Assembly: GCA_009786345.1 (NCBI GenBank)
Contig: WQTJ01000099.1
Location: 1 to 7,369, forward strand
Reading direction: 5' to 3'
From: Dehalococcoidia bacterium
GTDB lineage: Bacteria; Chloroflexota; Dehalococcoidia; Dehalococcoidales; UBA1222
DNA: 7,369 nt
In this document: positions 1 through 6,372 of the stretch, one piece after another
Layout: every line of letters starts with the position of its first letter
Position numbering within the stretch: position 1 is the first letter of the stretch
Notes under the pieces: model-generated
Databases searched by the model: none
What the model saw: only the letters and a program-made list of their open reading frames with translations
What the model was told of the DNA's origin: nothing
Translations under genes and position numbers: made by a program

Positions 1-104
1 ATTGCTGTACCGATTAAATATTGCGTCCTTGTAAAGCTATGATAGTGCATAGTTGTGCCTATAAAGCCGTGACATTTAATTGGGGGATCAATATAGCGTT
101 ATCC
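1..104. other. non-coding sequence downstream of the ABC transporter gene
   Basis: This short AT-rich stretch follows the stop codon of the minus-strand ABC transporter gene. I found no convincing gene, RNA gene or hairpin followed by a T-run on either strand. The plus-strand open frame that crosses it runs into the antisense of the transporter and has no family resemblance, so I do not count it as a gene. Confidence 0.5.
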
Positions 105-2912
105 CTAGCTATTGTTAATAGCGTCAATGGGTTTTTTGTTGGATATGCGTGTTGTGGGAATAAAACTGGCAATGAACGCTGCTCCAACGCTTACTATCAG
201 GATTAATATCAACTGGCGTATCCCGAAAGAAAATATGGTGATAATCAGCCCATATTTGTCTCTGAATGTGGAATTCAATATGGTGCTAATGCCAAATACT
301 GCGATTGCGGCAATCACGAAGTTAATCAATGCGATAACCAAGCTTTCGTTAAAGAATATGCTGAACACGTCACTTGATCGTGCACCGACAGCTCTAAGTA
401 TGCCTATTTCGCGTTTTTTGTATGAGATACTTGTCGAGATGAAATTCATTATCATTAAACTTGCGAACACTGCGAAAAAGATGCCGATGTACAGAAATGC
501 TTTTGATAAACCTTCGACTAAATTGTTGAATGAATTAAGCGATGAAGATACCTCATTACTGAGAGAATACCTTATGCCGTCATTAGTTTCGTAGCTGAAT
601 TTGACCAAATTCAAATCTTTTGTGTTGTTGTCTGTCAAAGGTGCTATAGCATATTTTATCGGGTTGCTGTCTGGGTCAACAAGCTGTACGAATAGCGCAT
701 CTGAGCAGACAAGCAAGCCATATGCAGAAATTGAGGCAACGCCGTCATGTACGCCTATGACTTTAAGTTCCCTCTCGCTTTGAGTATAACTATTTTCAGT
801 CGCAGAATATGTCTTTCCTAACACTTGTTGGAAGTAGGTGTTTTTTTCTACTTCAGATAGCGACTCCCAATCAATTTGCGTAGAATCTTGGGTTTGGGTG
901 CGATAAAAACTCTCTAATGTGCCTAATGACACGATGATTTCGTTTACCGCAAGCGTGCTGGAGAAAGAATAACCATTTGCCCAAATGATTTTATTTTTAT
1001 CGGATGCGGATATTTGCGAATAAGGAACAGCACCAGAAGTGCTTCCAAAAAACTCAATCGAACTACCATGTCTACTTTGTGTTCTAGATTTTATAAACAT
1101 AATGCCAGTGTTTTTGAAATCTATCTGAGAGCTTTTAAACACTTCGTCATAAAAATTTGGTTTCACAAATGCAACCGCATGCAAGCTGGTTTGCAGTAGT
1201 TCTGAATATTCAGATGATAGCATCCATATATTCAATCCGTCTTCGCTTGATGAAGTGTCTTCAAATAAAGGCGCGTAGCGCGTGTCGTTAAAGCCAGTGT
1301 CGATTATACCTACAATCGTAAGCGCAGTATCATACATATCACCAATGCCCAAGTACAATTTTTTGCCTAGCAGTTTAGAAGGAGAATCAATGTCAGATGC
1401 GGAGTCGGCTACTGTGGGGTCCATATATCCATATTGCGTATATAACCAGTAAAGATGTTTTGAAATGGCGACTTCTGTATTATTTGTTGGCAAGCGACCG
1501 TAACCTGAGTCTATTTTGAATTCCAACATATTTAGCACATTTTGGTCTGTTTCCAAAAAATCATTAGTCTGTTGAAGCCTACGGGCGGAGTAACCACTAT
1601 TATACGAATTGAAAGTACCATAAAGATAGATAGATTTGTTCCAAACAGGTATGAAATCAAAATCGTTTAGCTTCTGGTTGAGTGTTGTTATGTCCTCTTC
1701 TGTCATAGTTGTTTGTGTCATGTAAGAGTAGTTGCCATATGGAGATGTAATTTCTAATTGTTTTTCTAAGGTCGCTGTTTTGATACCACTGTCAAGCATT
1801 GATGCTAGCGTCGCAGTAACTTTGTTATATGAGCCAAGCGTATCTGCTAATCCAAATAGCGTAAACGCTACTACAGACAGCAAAACCGTGAAAACCAAAC
1901 GCACAGGTTTGGCTTTTAAGCTGCTTGCTCCCATGCGCAGAGAATCTTTCCATGGCAAGCGAGATCGAATCAACTTAAAGTCTTTGGCGTTGTATGGTTT
2001 CTGGGGTACTTCTTCTGTTTGAGCAAACGCTTCCCTATCGCCTGATTCATTTATGCGTGCAGCGCGACGGAATTTTGCGTTAGCATCATTGTCTATTGAA
2101 ATAACGGTATCAGCTTTTGCGCCCTTTAAAAAGCGATTGATGGTTTCAGTATCGGCTGCTGTTAATTCCTGCCCTGCTTTAATCTGCATGATTTTGCCGT
2201 CTGTAATGCTGACGGCACCTGTGGTTTGCGGCGGTGCATAGTATTTGGTTTCGTCATTAACTATCACACCATCGGCAAATTCAACTATGCGGGCACCGAA
2301 TTGTTCGGCATATTCGCGGTCGTGCGAAACGACTATGACCAGTTTTGTTTCGCTCAACTTCCGCAGTGTTTCAAGAACTTGTCGCCCTGTGCTGGAATCC
2401 AAGGCGCCAGTTGGCTCATCTGCCATTATAATAGCGGGGTCTTTGACAAGAGCACGGGCAATAGCAACTCGTTGTTTTTGACCACCAGACAATTCGTTCG
2501 GTTTGCGTTTGCCATAGCCTTTCAAATCAACCTTTTCCAGTATGGCATCGATAGTCTTGTGGTCTCCATTTTTACCTTGCAATTCGAGCGCAAGCCCGAT
2601 GTTCTTGGCGACTGAAAACTCTTGCAGTATGTTGTATTCCTGGAAAATAAAGCCGACAAATGTGTTACGGTAAGAGTCAAAATCACCCTGTGAAAACGAT
2701 TTGCTGGATTTGCCCTCAATGATTATTTCACCGGAATCGTATCTGTCCAGCCCGCCGAGTATGTTAAGGAATGTAGATTTACCGCTGCCAGCCTTTCCCA
2801 AGATGAAAACCATACCGGTTTCCGGTAGCTCAAGATATACGTTGTTCAGTGCCCGAACGGAAACACCCCCTTTAGGATGATATGTTTTACACAGTTTTTT
2901 GATTGAAATCAT
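105..2912 (-). CDS. fused ABC transporter ATPase/FtsX-type permease (MacB-like, large extracellular domain)
   Basis: This 935-aa protein joins an ATPase to a permease; as a dimer it probably drives ATP-dependent export or mechanotransmission across the cytoplasmic membrane. The substrate is unknown. The ATPase is at about residues 1-225: Walker A GKAGSGKST (39-47), Q-loop Gln91, signature LSGGQKQRVA (141-150), Walker B IIMADEPTGALD with Glu166, and H-loop His197. All catalytic residues are present. A linker of about 110 aa leads to TM1 (about 337-358). An outside domain of about 450 residues follows, rich in Ser, Thr and Tyr. Three C-terminal helices lie near 807-829, 855-880 and 899-919, with the FtsX-family motif REIGILRAVGA (834-844). 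The linker and first helix resemble, from memory, Clostridia transporters. The start is the first ATG and matches the usual ATPase N-terminus; no clear ribosome binding site precedes it. It lies 55 bp after the membrane-protein gene, probably in one operon with it and the XRE regulator. LolE/MacB-like efflux and antimicrobial-peptide sensing are both possible. Confidence 0.93.
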   Translation of the reverse strand: MISIKKLCKTYHPKGGVSVRALNNVYLELPETGMVFILGKAGSGKSTFLNILGGLDRYDSGEIIIEGKSSKSFSQGDFDSYRNTFVGFIFQEYNILQEFSVAKNIGLALELQGKNGDHKTIDAILEKVDLKGYGKRKPNELSGGQKQRVAIARALVKDPAIIMADEPTGALDSSTGRQVLETLRKLSETKLVIVVSHDREYAEQFGARIVEFADGVIVNDETKYYAPPQTTGAVSITDGKIMQIKAGQELTAADTETINRFLKGAKADTVISIDNDANAKFRRAARINESGDREAFAQTEEVPQKPYNAKDFKLIRSRLPWKDSLRMGASSLKAKPVRLVFTVLLSVVAFTLFGLADTLGSYNKVTATLASMLDSGIKTATLEKQLEITSPYGNYSYMTQTTMTEEDITTLNQKLNDFDFIPVWNKSIYLYGTFNSYNSGYSARRLQQTNDFLETDQNVLNMLEFKIDSGYGRLPTNNTEVAISKHLYWLYTQYGYMDPTVADSASDIDSPSKLLGKKLYLGIGDMYDTALTIVGIIDTGFNDTRYAPLFEDTSSSEDGLNIWMLSSEYSELLQTSLHAVAFVKPNFYDEVFKSSQIDFKNTGIMFIKSRTQSRHGSSIEFFGSTSGAVPYSQISASDKNKIIWANGYSFSSTLAVNEIIVSLGTLESFYRTQTQDSTQIDWESLSEVEKNTYFQQVLGKTYSATENSYTQSERELKVIGVHDGVASISAYGLLVCSDALFVQLVDPDSNPIKYAIAPLTDNNTKDLNLVKFSYETNDGIRYSLSNEVSSSLNSFNNLVEGLSKAFLYIGIFFAVFASLMIMNFISTSISYKKREIGILRAVGARSSDVFSIFFNESLVIALINFVIAAIAVFGISTILNSTFRDKYGLIITIFSFGIRQLILILIVSVGAAFIASFIPTTRISNKKPIDAINNS

Positions 2913-2967
2913 AGCTTGCTTATAATCTTGTGAAAGTATTCTTGAAGCATCTCTTATACAGCAGCAT

Positions 2968-3414
2968 TTAATACTTATTGCGATAGTACATTATCAAAGA
3001 CACACGAACCGCACTGACAAACAAAAGGGACCAAAAGAAAGTGAAAAATGTTTTGGGCCCAGAACTTCTTGAAAAGAGTGTGGCAATAGTCAATCCAAAC
3101 AAGACGATATCCATTCCGAGAAAGCCTGTTTTTTGCTTGATGAACAAGTTACGTTCATCCTCTTCAGTGATTTGTAACTTGTTAAGCCTGTCTAGGTTGT
3201 GAATGGCCTTCATGTTCTTGGTAAAGGAGGAAGTTAAAATTACAATGAGGATTACAAATAGTGCCAGTCGAACCCAATCTACTGAAGCACCAATAGACGA
3301 ATCATAATTGAATCCGCCTGTTGCCATTGAGAAAATTAGCACGCAGAGTGTGATGCTTAATCCTACCGCGAGTAAAATTACCCGGTCAACTATCCTTTGT
3401 CTAAAAGGGTTCAT
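2968..3414 (-). CDS. small four-helix membrane protein encoded after an XRE regulator
   Basis: This is a 148-aa integral membrane protein of unknown function. Hydrophobic segments lie at about 12-32, 48-64, 101-115 and 123-144. Between helices 2 and 3 is a cytoplasmic charged loop containing ITEEDERNLFIKQKTG (82-97). A DER-x(3)-I-x-x-K pattern of this sort recurs in small membrane proteins that Firmicutes and some archaea encode next to XRE regulators (from memory). The frame extends 13 codons further upstream, but I choose the ATG at 3414. GGAG lies 7 nt before it, and it overlaps the end of the regulator gene by 14 nt, which suggests translational coupling. It could anchor or modulate the regulator or be an accessory of the downstream transporter; nothing in the sequence decides between these. 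Confidence 0.85.
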   Translation of the reverse strand: MNPFRQRIVDRVILLAVGLSITLCVLIFSMATGGFNYDSSIGASVDWVRLALFVILIVILTSSFTKNMKAIHNLDRLNKLQITEEDERNLFIKQKTGFLGMDIVLFGLTIATLFSRSSGPKTFFTFFWSLLFVSAVRVSLIMYYRNKY

Positions 3415-3619
3415 TTGGTATCTCCACGTCTGAAAAATCGAAGACTTCTTCAATAGACTTGCCGAAGCACTTTGCTATTTTATAAGCAAGTGGCAGTGAA
3501 GCCGTGTACTTCCCTATCTCAATGGATGTTATGGTTTGACGTGTTACGCCAACGACAGCAGCCAGTTCCTCTTGAGAGAGTCTATGTTTTTTCCTCAACT
3601 CTGGTATTATAGTTTTCAA
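3401..3619 (-). CDS. XRE/Cro-family helix-turn-helix transcriptional regulator
   Basis: This 72-aa protein is a single Cro/C1-type HTH domain. The family pattern covers nearly its whole length: LRKKHRLSQEELAAVVGV (8-25), then recognition helix TRQTITSIEIGK (26-37), then PLAYKIAKCFGKSIEEVF (43-60). Such short regulators bind DNA as dimers and commonly repress their own operon. The start codon is TTG at 3619; no in-frame ATG or GTG lies upstream in the leader, and the N-terminus MKTIIPELRKK matches relatives. The ribosome binding site is weak (AGG about 9 nt away). The gene overlaps the next gene by 14 nt and heads the probable regulator-membrane protein-transporter operon. Two TTTGCAAA palindromes in its promoter are the likely operator. 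The inducing signal is unknown. Confidence 0.93.
   Translation of the reverse strand: MKTIIPELRKKHRLSQEELAAVVGVTRQTITSIEIGKYTASLPLAYKIAKCFGKSIEEVFDFSDVEIPNEPF
3422..3425 (-). promoter_or_regulatory. ribosome binding site GGAG that sets the membrane-protein start
   Basis: GGAG lies 7 nt upstream of the ATG at 3414, inside the last codons of the XRE gene. It supports this start over the longer in-frame start at 3453, which has no such signal. Confidence 0.65.
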
Positions 3620-3657
3620 GGCGTCATACCTAAGAGCATAATTTACTTTGCGGTATC

Positions 3658-3686
3658 AGAGTAGCACGCTTTGCAAATATTGTCAA
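3658..3686 (-). promoter_or_regulatory. sigma70-type promoter of the XRE-membrane protein-ABC operon
   Basis: A perfect -35 box TTGACA (3681-3686) is separated by 17 bp from TACTCT (3658-3663, four of six matches to TATAAT). Transcription would start near 3651, about 30 nt before the TTG start. A second possible -10, a perfect TATAAT at 3703-3708, lies further upstream but has no recognisable -35 box. Confidence 0.6.
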
Positions 3687-3701
3687 ATATTCTTTGCAAA
3701 T
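3669..3701. promoter_or_regulatory. paired TTTGCAAA palindromes, likely XRE operator
   Basis: The 8-bp perfect palindrome TTTGCAAA occurs at 3670-3677 and 3693-3700, within a longer direct repeat CTTTGCAAAT (3669-3678 and 3692-3701). The centres are 23 bp apart, about two helical turns. One copy is in the -35/-10 spacer of the cassette promoter; the other is just upstream of its -35 box. Binding of the XRE dimer at both would block RNA polymerase. The assignment to this regulator is inferred from position. Confidence 0.55.
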
Positions 3702-3797
3702 GATTATATTAAGCGCAAAAAAATATTGAGTGAGTGGTGCATTGAAAAGGCCTTTGTTGCTAATAGGCTTAGTGCAGTGGCGTGTGAAATAGATCGG

Positions 3798-4346
3798 TTA
3801 GTGTAGCTGTTTGCTGACATAATCTTCAAAGCATAACTGCATCAATACATACGTTTTATTTTTTTCAAGAAGACTGCCGCAAAACTGGAACCCGCACTTT
3901 TGAAAACATTTACGTGCGCGCTGGTTTTTCTCAAGTGTTTTAAGATGCAGGCGGCGCATGCCCAAGTGGTGGAAAGCATATCTTATGAATGTTTTGAAGG
4001 CTTCTTCTCCGTACCCTTGCCCCCAATAGCGCCGATCACCTATGGTGATACCAACTTGTGCGTCAGCGTTATCCCAGTCTATGTTGTAGATGGTGCAGTT
4101 GCCGATATGGAGGCCTTCGGCGATGGTTTTGATGGAAAACCACTTGTTGGCCATATGGTCGTCATCATCGGCAGATTTTAGTTGTGTTATGTATTGGACG
4201 AAAGATTCTTTTAGAGGCGTCTGCCCGTTTAGTGCGGCTAGTTCTGCGTCTTTGCTCCAGATATAGTCATGCGGGGCATCTGATCTAGACTTTGGGTGCA
4301 GACTTACACGCTCGCCGCTAATTGGTGTATTGTTCATCAAATTCAT
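3798..4346 (-). CDS. GNAT-family N-acetyltransferase, RimJ/RimL-like
   Basis: This enzyme of up to 182 aa probably transfers an acetyl group from acetyl-CoA to an amine, such as a protein N-terminus or a small molecule; the substrate is unknown. The acetyl-CoA loop is in motif A, VGITIGDRRYWGQGYGEEA (98-116). Motif B, NQRARKCFQKCGF (141-153), has the family's conserved Asn, Ala, Lys and Gly-Phe. The N-terminus SGERVSLHPKSRSDA is typical of RimJ/RimL-like enzymes. Two ATGs in the same frame (4346 and 4337) are possible, neither with a clear ribosome binding site. Either start overlaps the end of the HEAT-repeat gene, by 29 or 20 nt, so translation is probably coupled. The sequence resembles, from memory, GNAT proteins of Chloroflexota. 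It is the last gene of the PAC2-HEAT-GNAT operon. Confidence 0.9.
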   Translation of the reverse strand: MNLMNNTPISGERVSLHPKSRSDAPHDYIWSKDAELAALNGQTPLKESFVQYITQLKSADDDDHMANKWFSIKTIAEGLHIGNCTIYNIDWDNADAQVGITIGDRRYWGQGYGEEAFKTFIRYAFHHLGMRRLHLKTLEKNQRARKCFQKCGFQFCGSLLEKNKTYVLMQLCFEDYVSKQLH

Positions 4347-5313
4347 ATGGGAGTGTGGTGGCTGGCACGCCTAGAGTGTCAATTTCGGAGATGGACTGCT
4401 CTGCAGCATCTCGCATAGCTTGGCTTTTGTGCGATCGTAGTGAGGTTAGCTGTTGTTTGGCTTCTTTGCCGCCTATTTTGCCTAATGCTAATACGGCGGC
4501 CATTTGTACTTCGGCATCGGGATCTGTTGTAAGCTCAATTAGCTGTGGCACTGCCGCGGTTTCGCCTAATTCGCCTGCGGCTACAGCAGCTTCATAACGC
4601 ATCTCGGCTTCAGTGCTATTCATTTCCTTTAGTACTGTTGGCAGCCATAACTGATCGCAGTTGCGTCCCATGGCATAGATGGAACTGACACGCATGCGCT
4701 GTTCTTGGCCGCGGTATGCTTCCCAAATGGATTGTGTTATGTCCGGCATACTCAGCGGTGCTATTGCTTCCAGTGCGCGGCGGCGTACTTCCAGCGGTTC
4801 GGCAGAGTTGCGGATGATTTCCAATAATACTTGTGAGAGATGCATGCGATTTTCAGCAGAGATCTTTTGATGTTCTGCCATCATAGAGAATCGCCCCAAG
4901 GCGATAGCAGCGGCGCTGCGCACTTCAATAGCCGGATCGTGTTGTACTAATCGCAGTAGTGGCGGCAACAGTGAGGGATTGGTGTTTTCCCACAATCCTT
5001 CCACTGCTGCTCTGCGCACGGAATCATCTATGCAATAGAGGGAACTACGGTATATGCGGTCGAAATTGAGTTCTACAGTGTTTTTGGTAAGCTCTTCAAG
5101 TCTTGCCAATATTTGGCATTTGCGTTCTGGCGGCAAGGCGTTCCACACAACCTCAAATTCCTTGATTTCATCGGCATTGAGGTCGGAAAGTTCACTTAAT
5201 TCGGTATTGGATAACTCTAAGCTAATGTCGCATAAATGTGTGAGTATGCTGGCTAGCGGTGTGTGTGGCTGGAACTCGCCAGCGTCATCATCACTCATCG
5301 TTTTCGGAGTCAT
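4318..5313 (-). CDS. HEAT-repeat protein
   Basis: This 331-aa soluble protein probably forms an alpha-solenoid scaffold for protein binding. Seven HEAT/PBS-lyase-type units can be read from their second helices: VRRAAVEGLW (99-108), VRSAAAIALGRF (131-142), VRRRALEAIAPL (176-187), MRVSSIYAMGR (207-217), MRYEAAVAAGEL (238-249), VQMAAVLALGKI (269-280) and MRDAAEQSISEI (300-311). From the third onward they are spaced exactly 31 residues apart. The first 80 residues are acidic and helical without clear repeats. There is no signal peptide or membrane segment. Phycobilisome lyase function is unlikely: this is only the repeat fold. I choose the ATG at 5313 because GGGAGAG lies 8 nt before it; the ATG at 5298 is also possible. 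The open frame extends to 5379, deep inside the PAC2 gene. It overlaps both neighbours and resembles, from memory, proteins common in Chloroflexota. Confidence 0.9.
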   Translation of the reverse strand: MTPKTMSDDDAGEFQPHTPLASILTHLCDISLELSNTELSELSDLNADEIKEFEVVWNALPPERKCQILARLEELTKNTVELNFDRIYRSSLYCIDDSVRRAAVEGLWENTNPSLLPPLLRLVQHDPAIEVRSAAAIALGRFSMMAEHQKISAENRMHLSQVLLEIIRNSAEPLEVRRRALEAIAPLSMPDITQSIWEAYRGQEQRMRVSSIYAMGRNCDQLWLPTVLKEMNSTEAEMRYEAAVAAGELGETAAVPQLIELTTDPDAEVQMAAVLALGKIGGKEAKQQLTSLRSHKSQAMRDAAEQSISEIDTLGVPATTLPYEFDEQYTN

Positions 5314-6091
5314 CTTCATTGCTCTCCCAAATGGGTTCGGTAAAATAATCGATATACTCTCCCATGGCTTCGGCGGCAATCTGCTTCATTTGCTCTCGTA
5401 CTGCTATTGCTGCCATCATGAGTTCAGCATGGTCAATTTTGATATTCAGAATTTTTGACAAAGCCAGCACAACGGCCAGTGCCGCTATTGGGTTATGCAT
5501 GCGTGTGGCATAATTTGGCACTTCGCCCAAGAGGCAGGCTCCATCCATATTGCGCTCTTTAGCCACCCCCAGTAGTATGCCGTTCATTCCGGAAATTTGT
5601 AAATGTCCTCCATTTACCAAACTGTGAGGCGCAAGTTCTTTCACCACATCAATATTTGTTCCTACTCCCCATACTTTTGGGTCTTCTGTGTGGTGTATGC
5701 GTGTTATGGCAGCAGCACATGTATAGATGCGCTTGACCTTAAAGTGCTCGGCTGCATCTGCGATGCAATTGGCGAGGGCGTAGCTGTTTGTGGTAGGCTG
5801 GGCTTCCCCAATGAACAGAATTAAGTCGTTGCCACTTGGGTTTTTCCAATAATAGAAGCGGCTTTGCGGAAATTGCGGTTCTTCCACTATGTTGTTGCGT
5901 ACCATGACACCTATAGGATCGAAAAAGTAAGGCGCGCGCACTTCCGCTAGTTCTTTAACTTCAAGCTTACGTGCGATATAAGTAGTAACAATCATGGCCA
6001 CATTAGCTATGCCGGGCCAAGCTGCTATCATAGTAGGCTCGTTGAGGTTGGGACGGGCACGTATTTTTATGAAATCTTTTATTTTGCTCAT
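5291..6091 (-). CDS. PAC2-family protein (proteasome assembly chaperone fold)
   Basis: This 266-aa protein belongs to the PAC2 family, known from eukaryotic and archaeal proteasome assembly factors; the bacterial members have no settled role. Family landmarks run in order: AAWPGIANVA (23-32), LFIGEAQP (92-99), ISGMNGILLGVA (166-177), CLLGEVPNY (186-194) and HNP (199-201). The C-terminus is strongly acidic (256-266, ending in NDE) and lacks the HbYX motif that docks some PAC-type chaperones onto the 20S core. No proteasome gene is in the window. I choose the ATG at 6091 (MSKIKDF...). A TTG four codons upstream (6103) is possible; neither has a clear ribosome binding site. It is the first gene of an operon with the HEAT-repeat and GNAT genes and overlaps the former by 23 nt. 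There is no signal peptide, so it is cytoplasmic. Confidence 0.9.
   Translation of the reverse strand: MSKIKDFIKIRARPNLNEPTMIAAWPGIANVAMIVTTYIARKLEVKELAEVRAPYFFDPIGVMVRNNIVEEPQFPQSRFYYWKNPSGNDLILFIGEAQPTTNSYALANCIADAAEHFKVKRIYTCAAAITRIHHTEDPKVWGVGTNIDVVKELAPHSLVNGGHLQISGMNGILLGVAKERNMDGACLLGEVPNYATRMHNPIAALAVVLALSKILNIKIDHAELMMAAIAVREQMKQIAAEAMGEYIDYFTEPIWESNEDDSENDE
5322..5328 (-). promoter_or_regulatory. ribosome binding site GGGAGAG for the HEAT-repeat gene
   Basis: This purine-rich site lies inside the 3' end of the PAC2 gene, 8 nt before the ATG at 5313. It favours that start over ATGs at 5319 (too close) and 5298 (no site of its own). Confidence 0.5.
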
Positions 6092-6139
6092 ATATTTTGA
6101 CAACGTATAACGGAAAGTAATTTATTCGTGAACTAATCT

Positions 6140-6168
6140 ACAATATCAAAGCACCACCAATTTTTCAA
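6140..6168 (-). promoter_or_regulatory. candidate promoter of the PAC2-HEAT-GNAT operon
   Basis: TTGAAA (6163-6168) is followed after 17 bp by TATTGT (6140-6145), placing a transcription start near 6133 and about 40 nt of leader. An alternative pair further upstream is TTGCTT (6205-6210) and TATAAA (6182-6187), also 17 bp apart. The region is AT-rich, so both matches are only suggestive. Confidence 0.35.
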
Positions 6169-6272
6169 GACTGTATTTTTGTTTATACATTAGTTTACCA
6201 TTTCAAGCAAAGAAATTCTAAGACGTATATAAGCCCAAGATGTATTGGGAAAGGGCTTGCATGACTGTTCTT

Positions 6273-6305
6273 CATCATCATTAAAAATTGACATCAATGA
6301 TGATG
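6273..6305. promoter_or_regulatory. 10-bp perfect inverted repeat around the GlsB -35 box, likely operator
   Basis: CATCATCATT (6273-6282) and AATGATGATG (6296-6305) are exact reverse complements separated by 13 bp. The -35 box TTGACA (6288-6293) lies in the gap, and the right arm lies in the promoter spacer. The predicted transcription start is further downstream, so the dyad acts as DNA, not as an RNA hairpin. A dimeric regulator is the simplest explanation; which one is unknown. Confidence 0.6.
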
Positions 6306-6316
6306 TTTTCTAAAAT
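6288..6316 (+). promoter_or_regulatory. strong sigma70-type promoter of the GlsB-like gene
   Basis: A perfect TTGACA (6288-6293), a 17-bp spacer and TAAAAT (6311-6316, five of six matches). Transcription would begin near 6323, giving a leader of about 50 nt before the GTG start. Confidence 0.75.
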
Positions 6317-6360
6317 GGCGACAGCTCGCTCAAAGCGCAAAAAATACTAGCGGGCAGAAA

Positions 6361-6366
6361 AAGGAG
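6361..6366 (+). promoter_or_regulatory. ribosome binding site AAGGAG for the GlsB-like gene
   Basis: AAGGAG lies 6 nt upstream of the GTG at 6373 and is the strongest Shine-Dalgarno match in the window. It fixes this non-ATG start. Confidence 0.8.
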
Positions 6367-6372
6367 TGGAAA

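Larger units (their letters stand above)
6092..6372. other. divergent intergenic region between the PAC2 and GlsB genes
   Basis: This 281-bp AT-rich spacer separates two divergently transcribed units and carries promoter signals for both, described separately. I found no open frame with family resemblance, tRNA or other RNA gene in it. Confidence 0.6.

Noticed and set aside
112..594. Plus-strand open frame of 160 codons antisense to the ABC transporter
   Set aside because: It lies opposite the conserved FtsX C-terminal helices, its protein resembles no family, and no promoter or ribosome binding site supports it.
2226..2615. Plus-strand open frame of 129 codons opposite the ATPase domain
   Set aside because: It is the antisense shadow of the Walker B and signature regions, which are clearly the true coding strand.
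2913..2967. Possible separate promoter for the ABC transporter gene
   Set aside because: A TATAAG-like box is present in the 55-bp gap but no credible -35 box; co-transcription from the XRE promoter explains the layout better.
3711..3722. 12-mer AAGCGCAAAAAA shared with positions 6333-6344
   Set aside because: Half the match is an A-run, the two sites have different positions relative to their genes, and chance similarity in AT-rich spacers is likely.
3720..3797. Possible terminator after the GNAT gene
   Set aside because: There is an AAAGGCCTTT palindrome and a T-run on the minus strand, but they are far apart and the palindrome has no loop, so no canonical hairpin-plus-T-run forms.
5314..5379. 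N-terminal extension of the HEAT-repeat protein
   Set aside because: These codons lie inside the PAC2 gene, and a Shine-Dalgarno site at 5322-5328 points to the ATG at 5313 instead.
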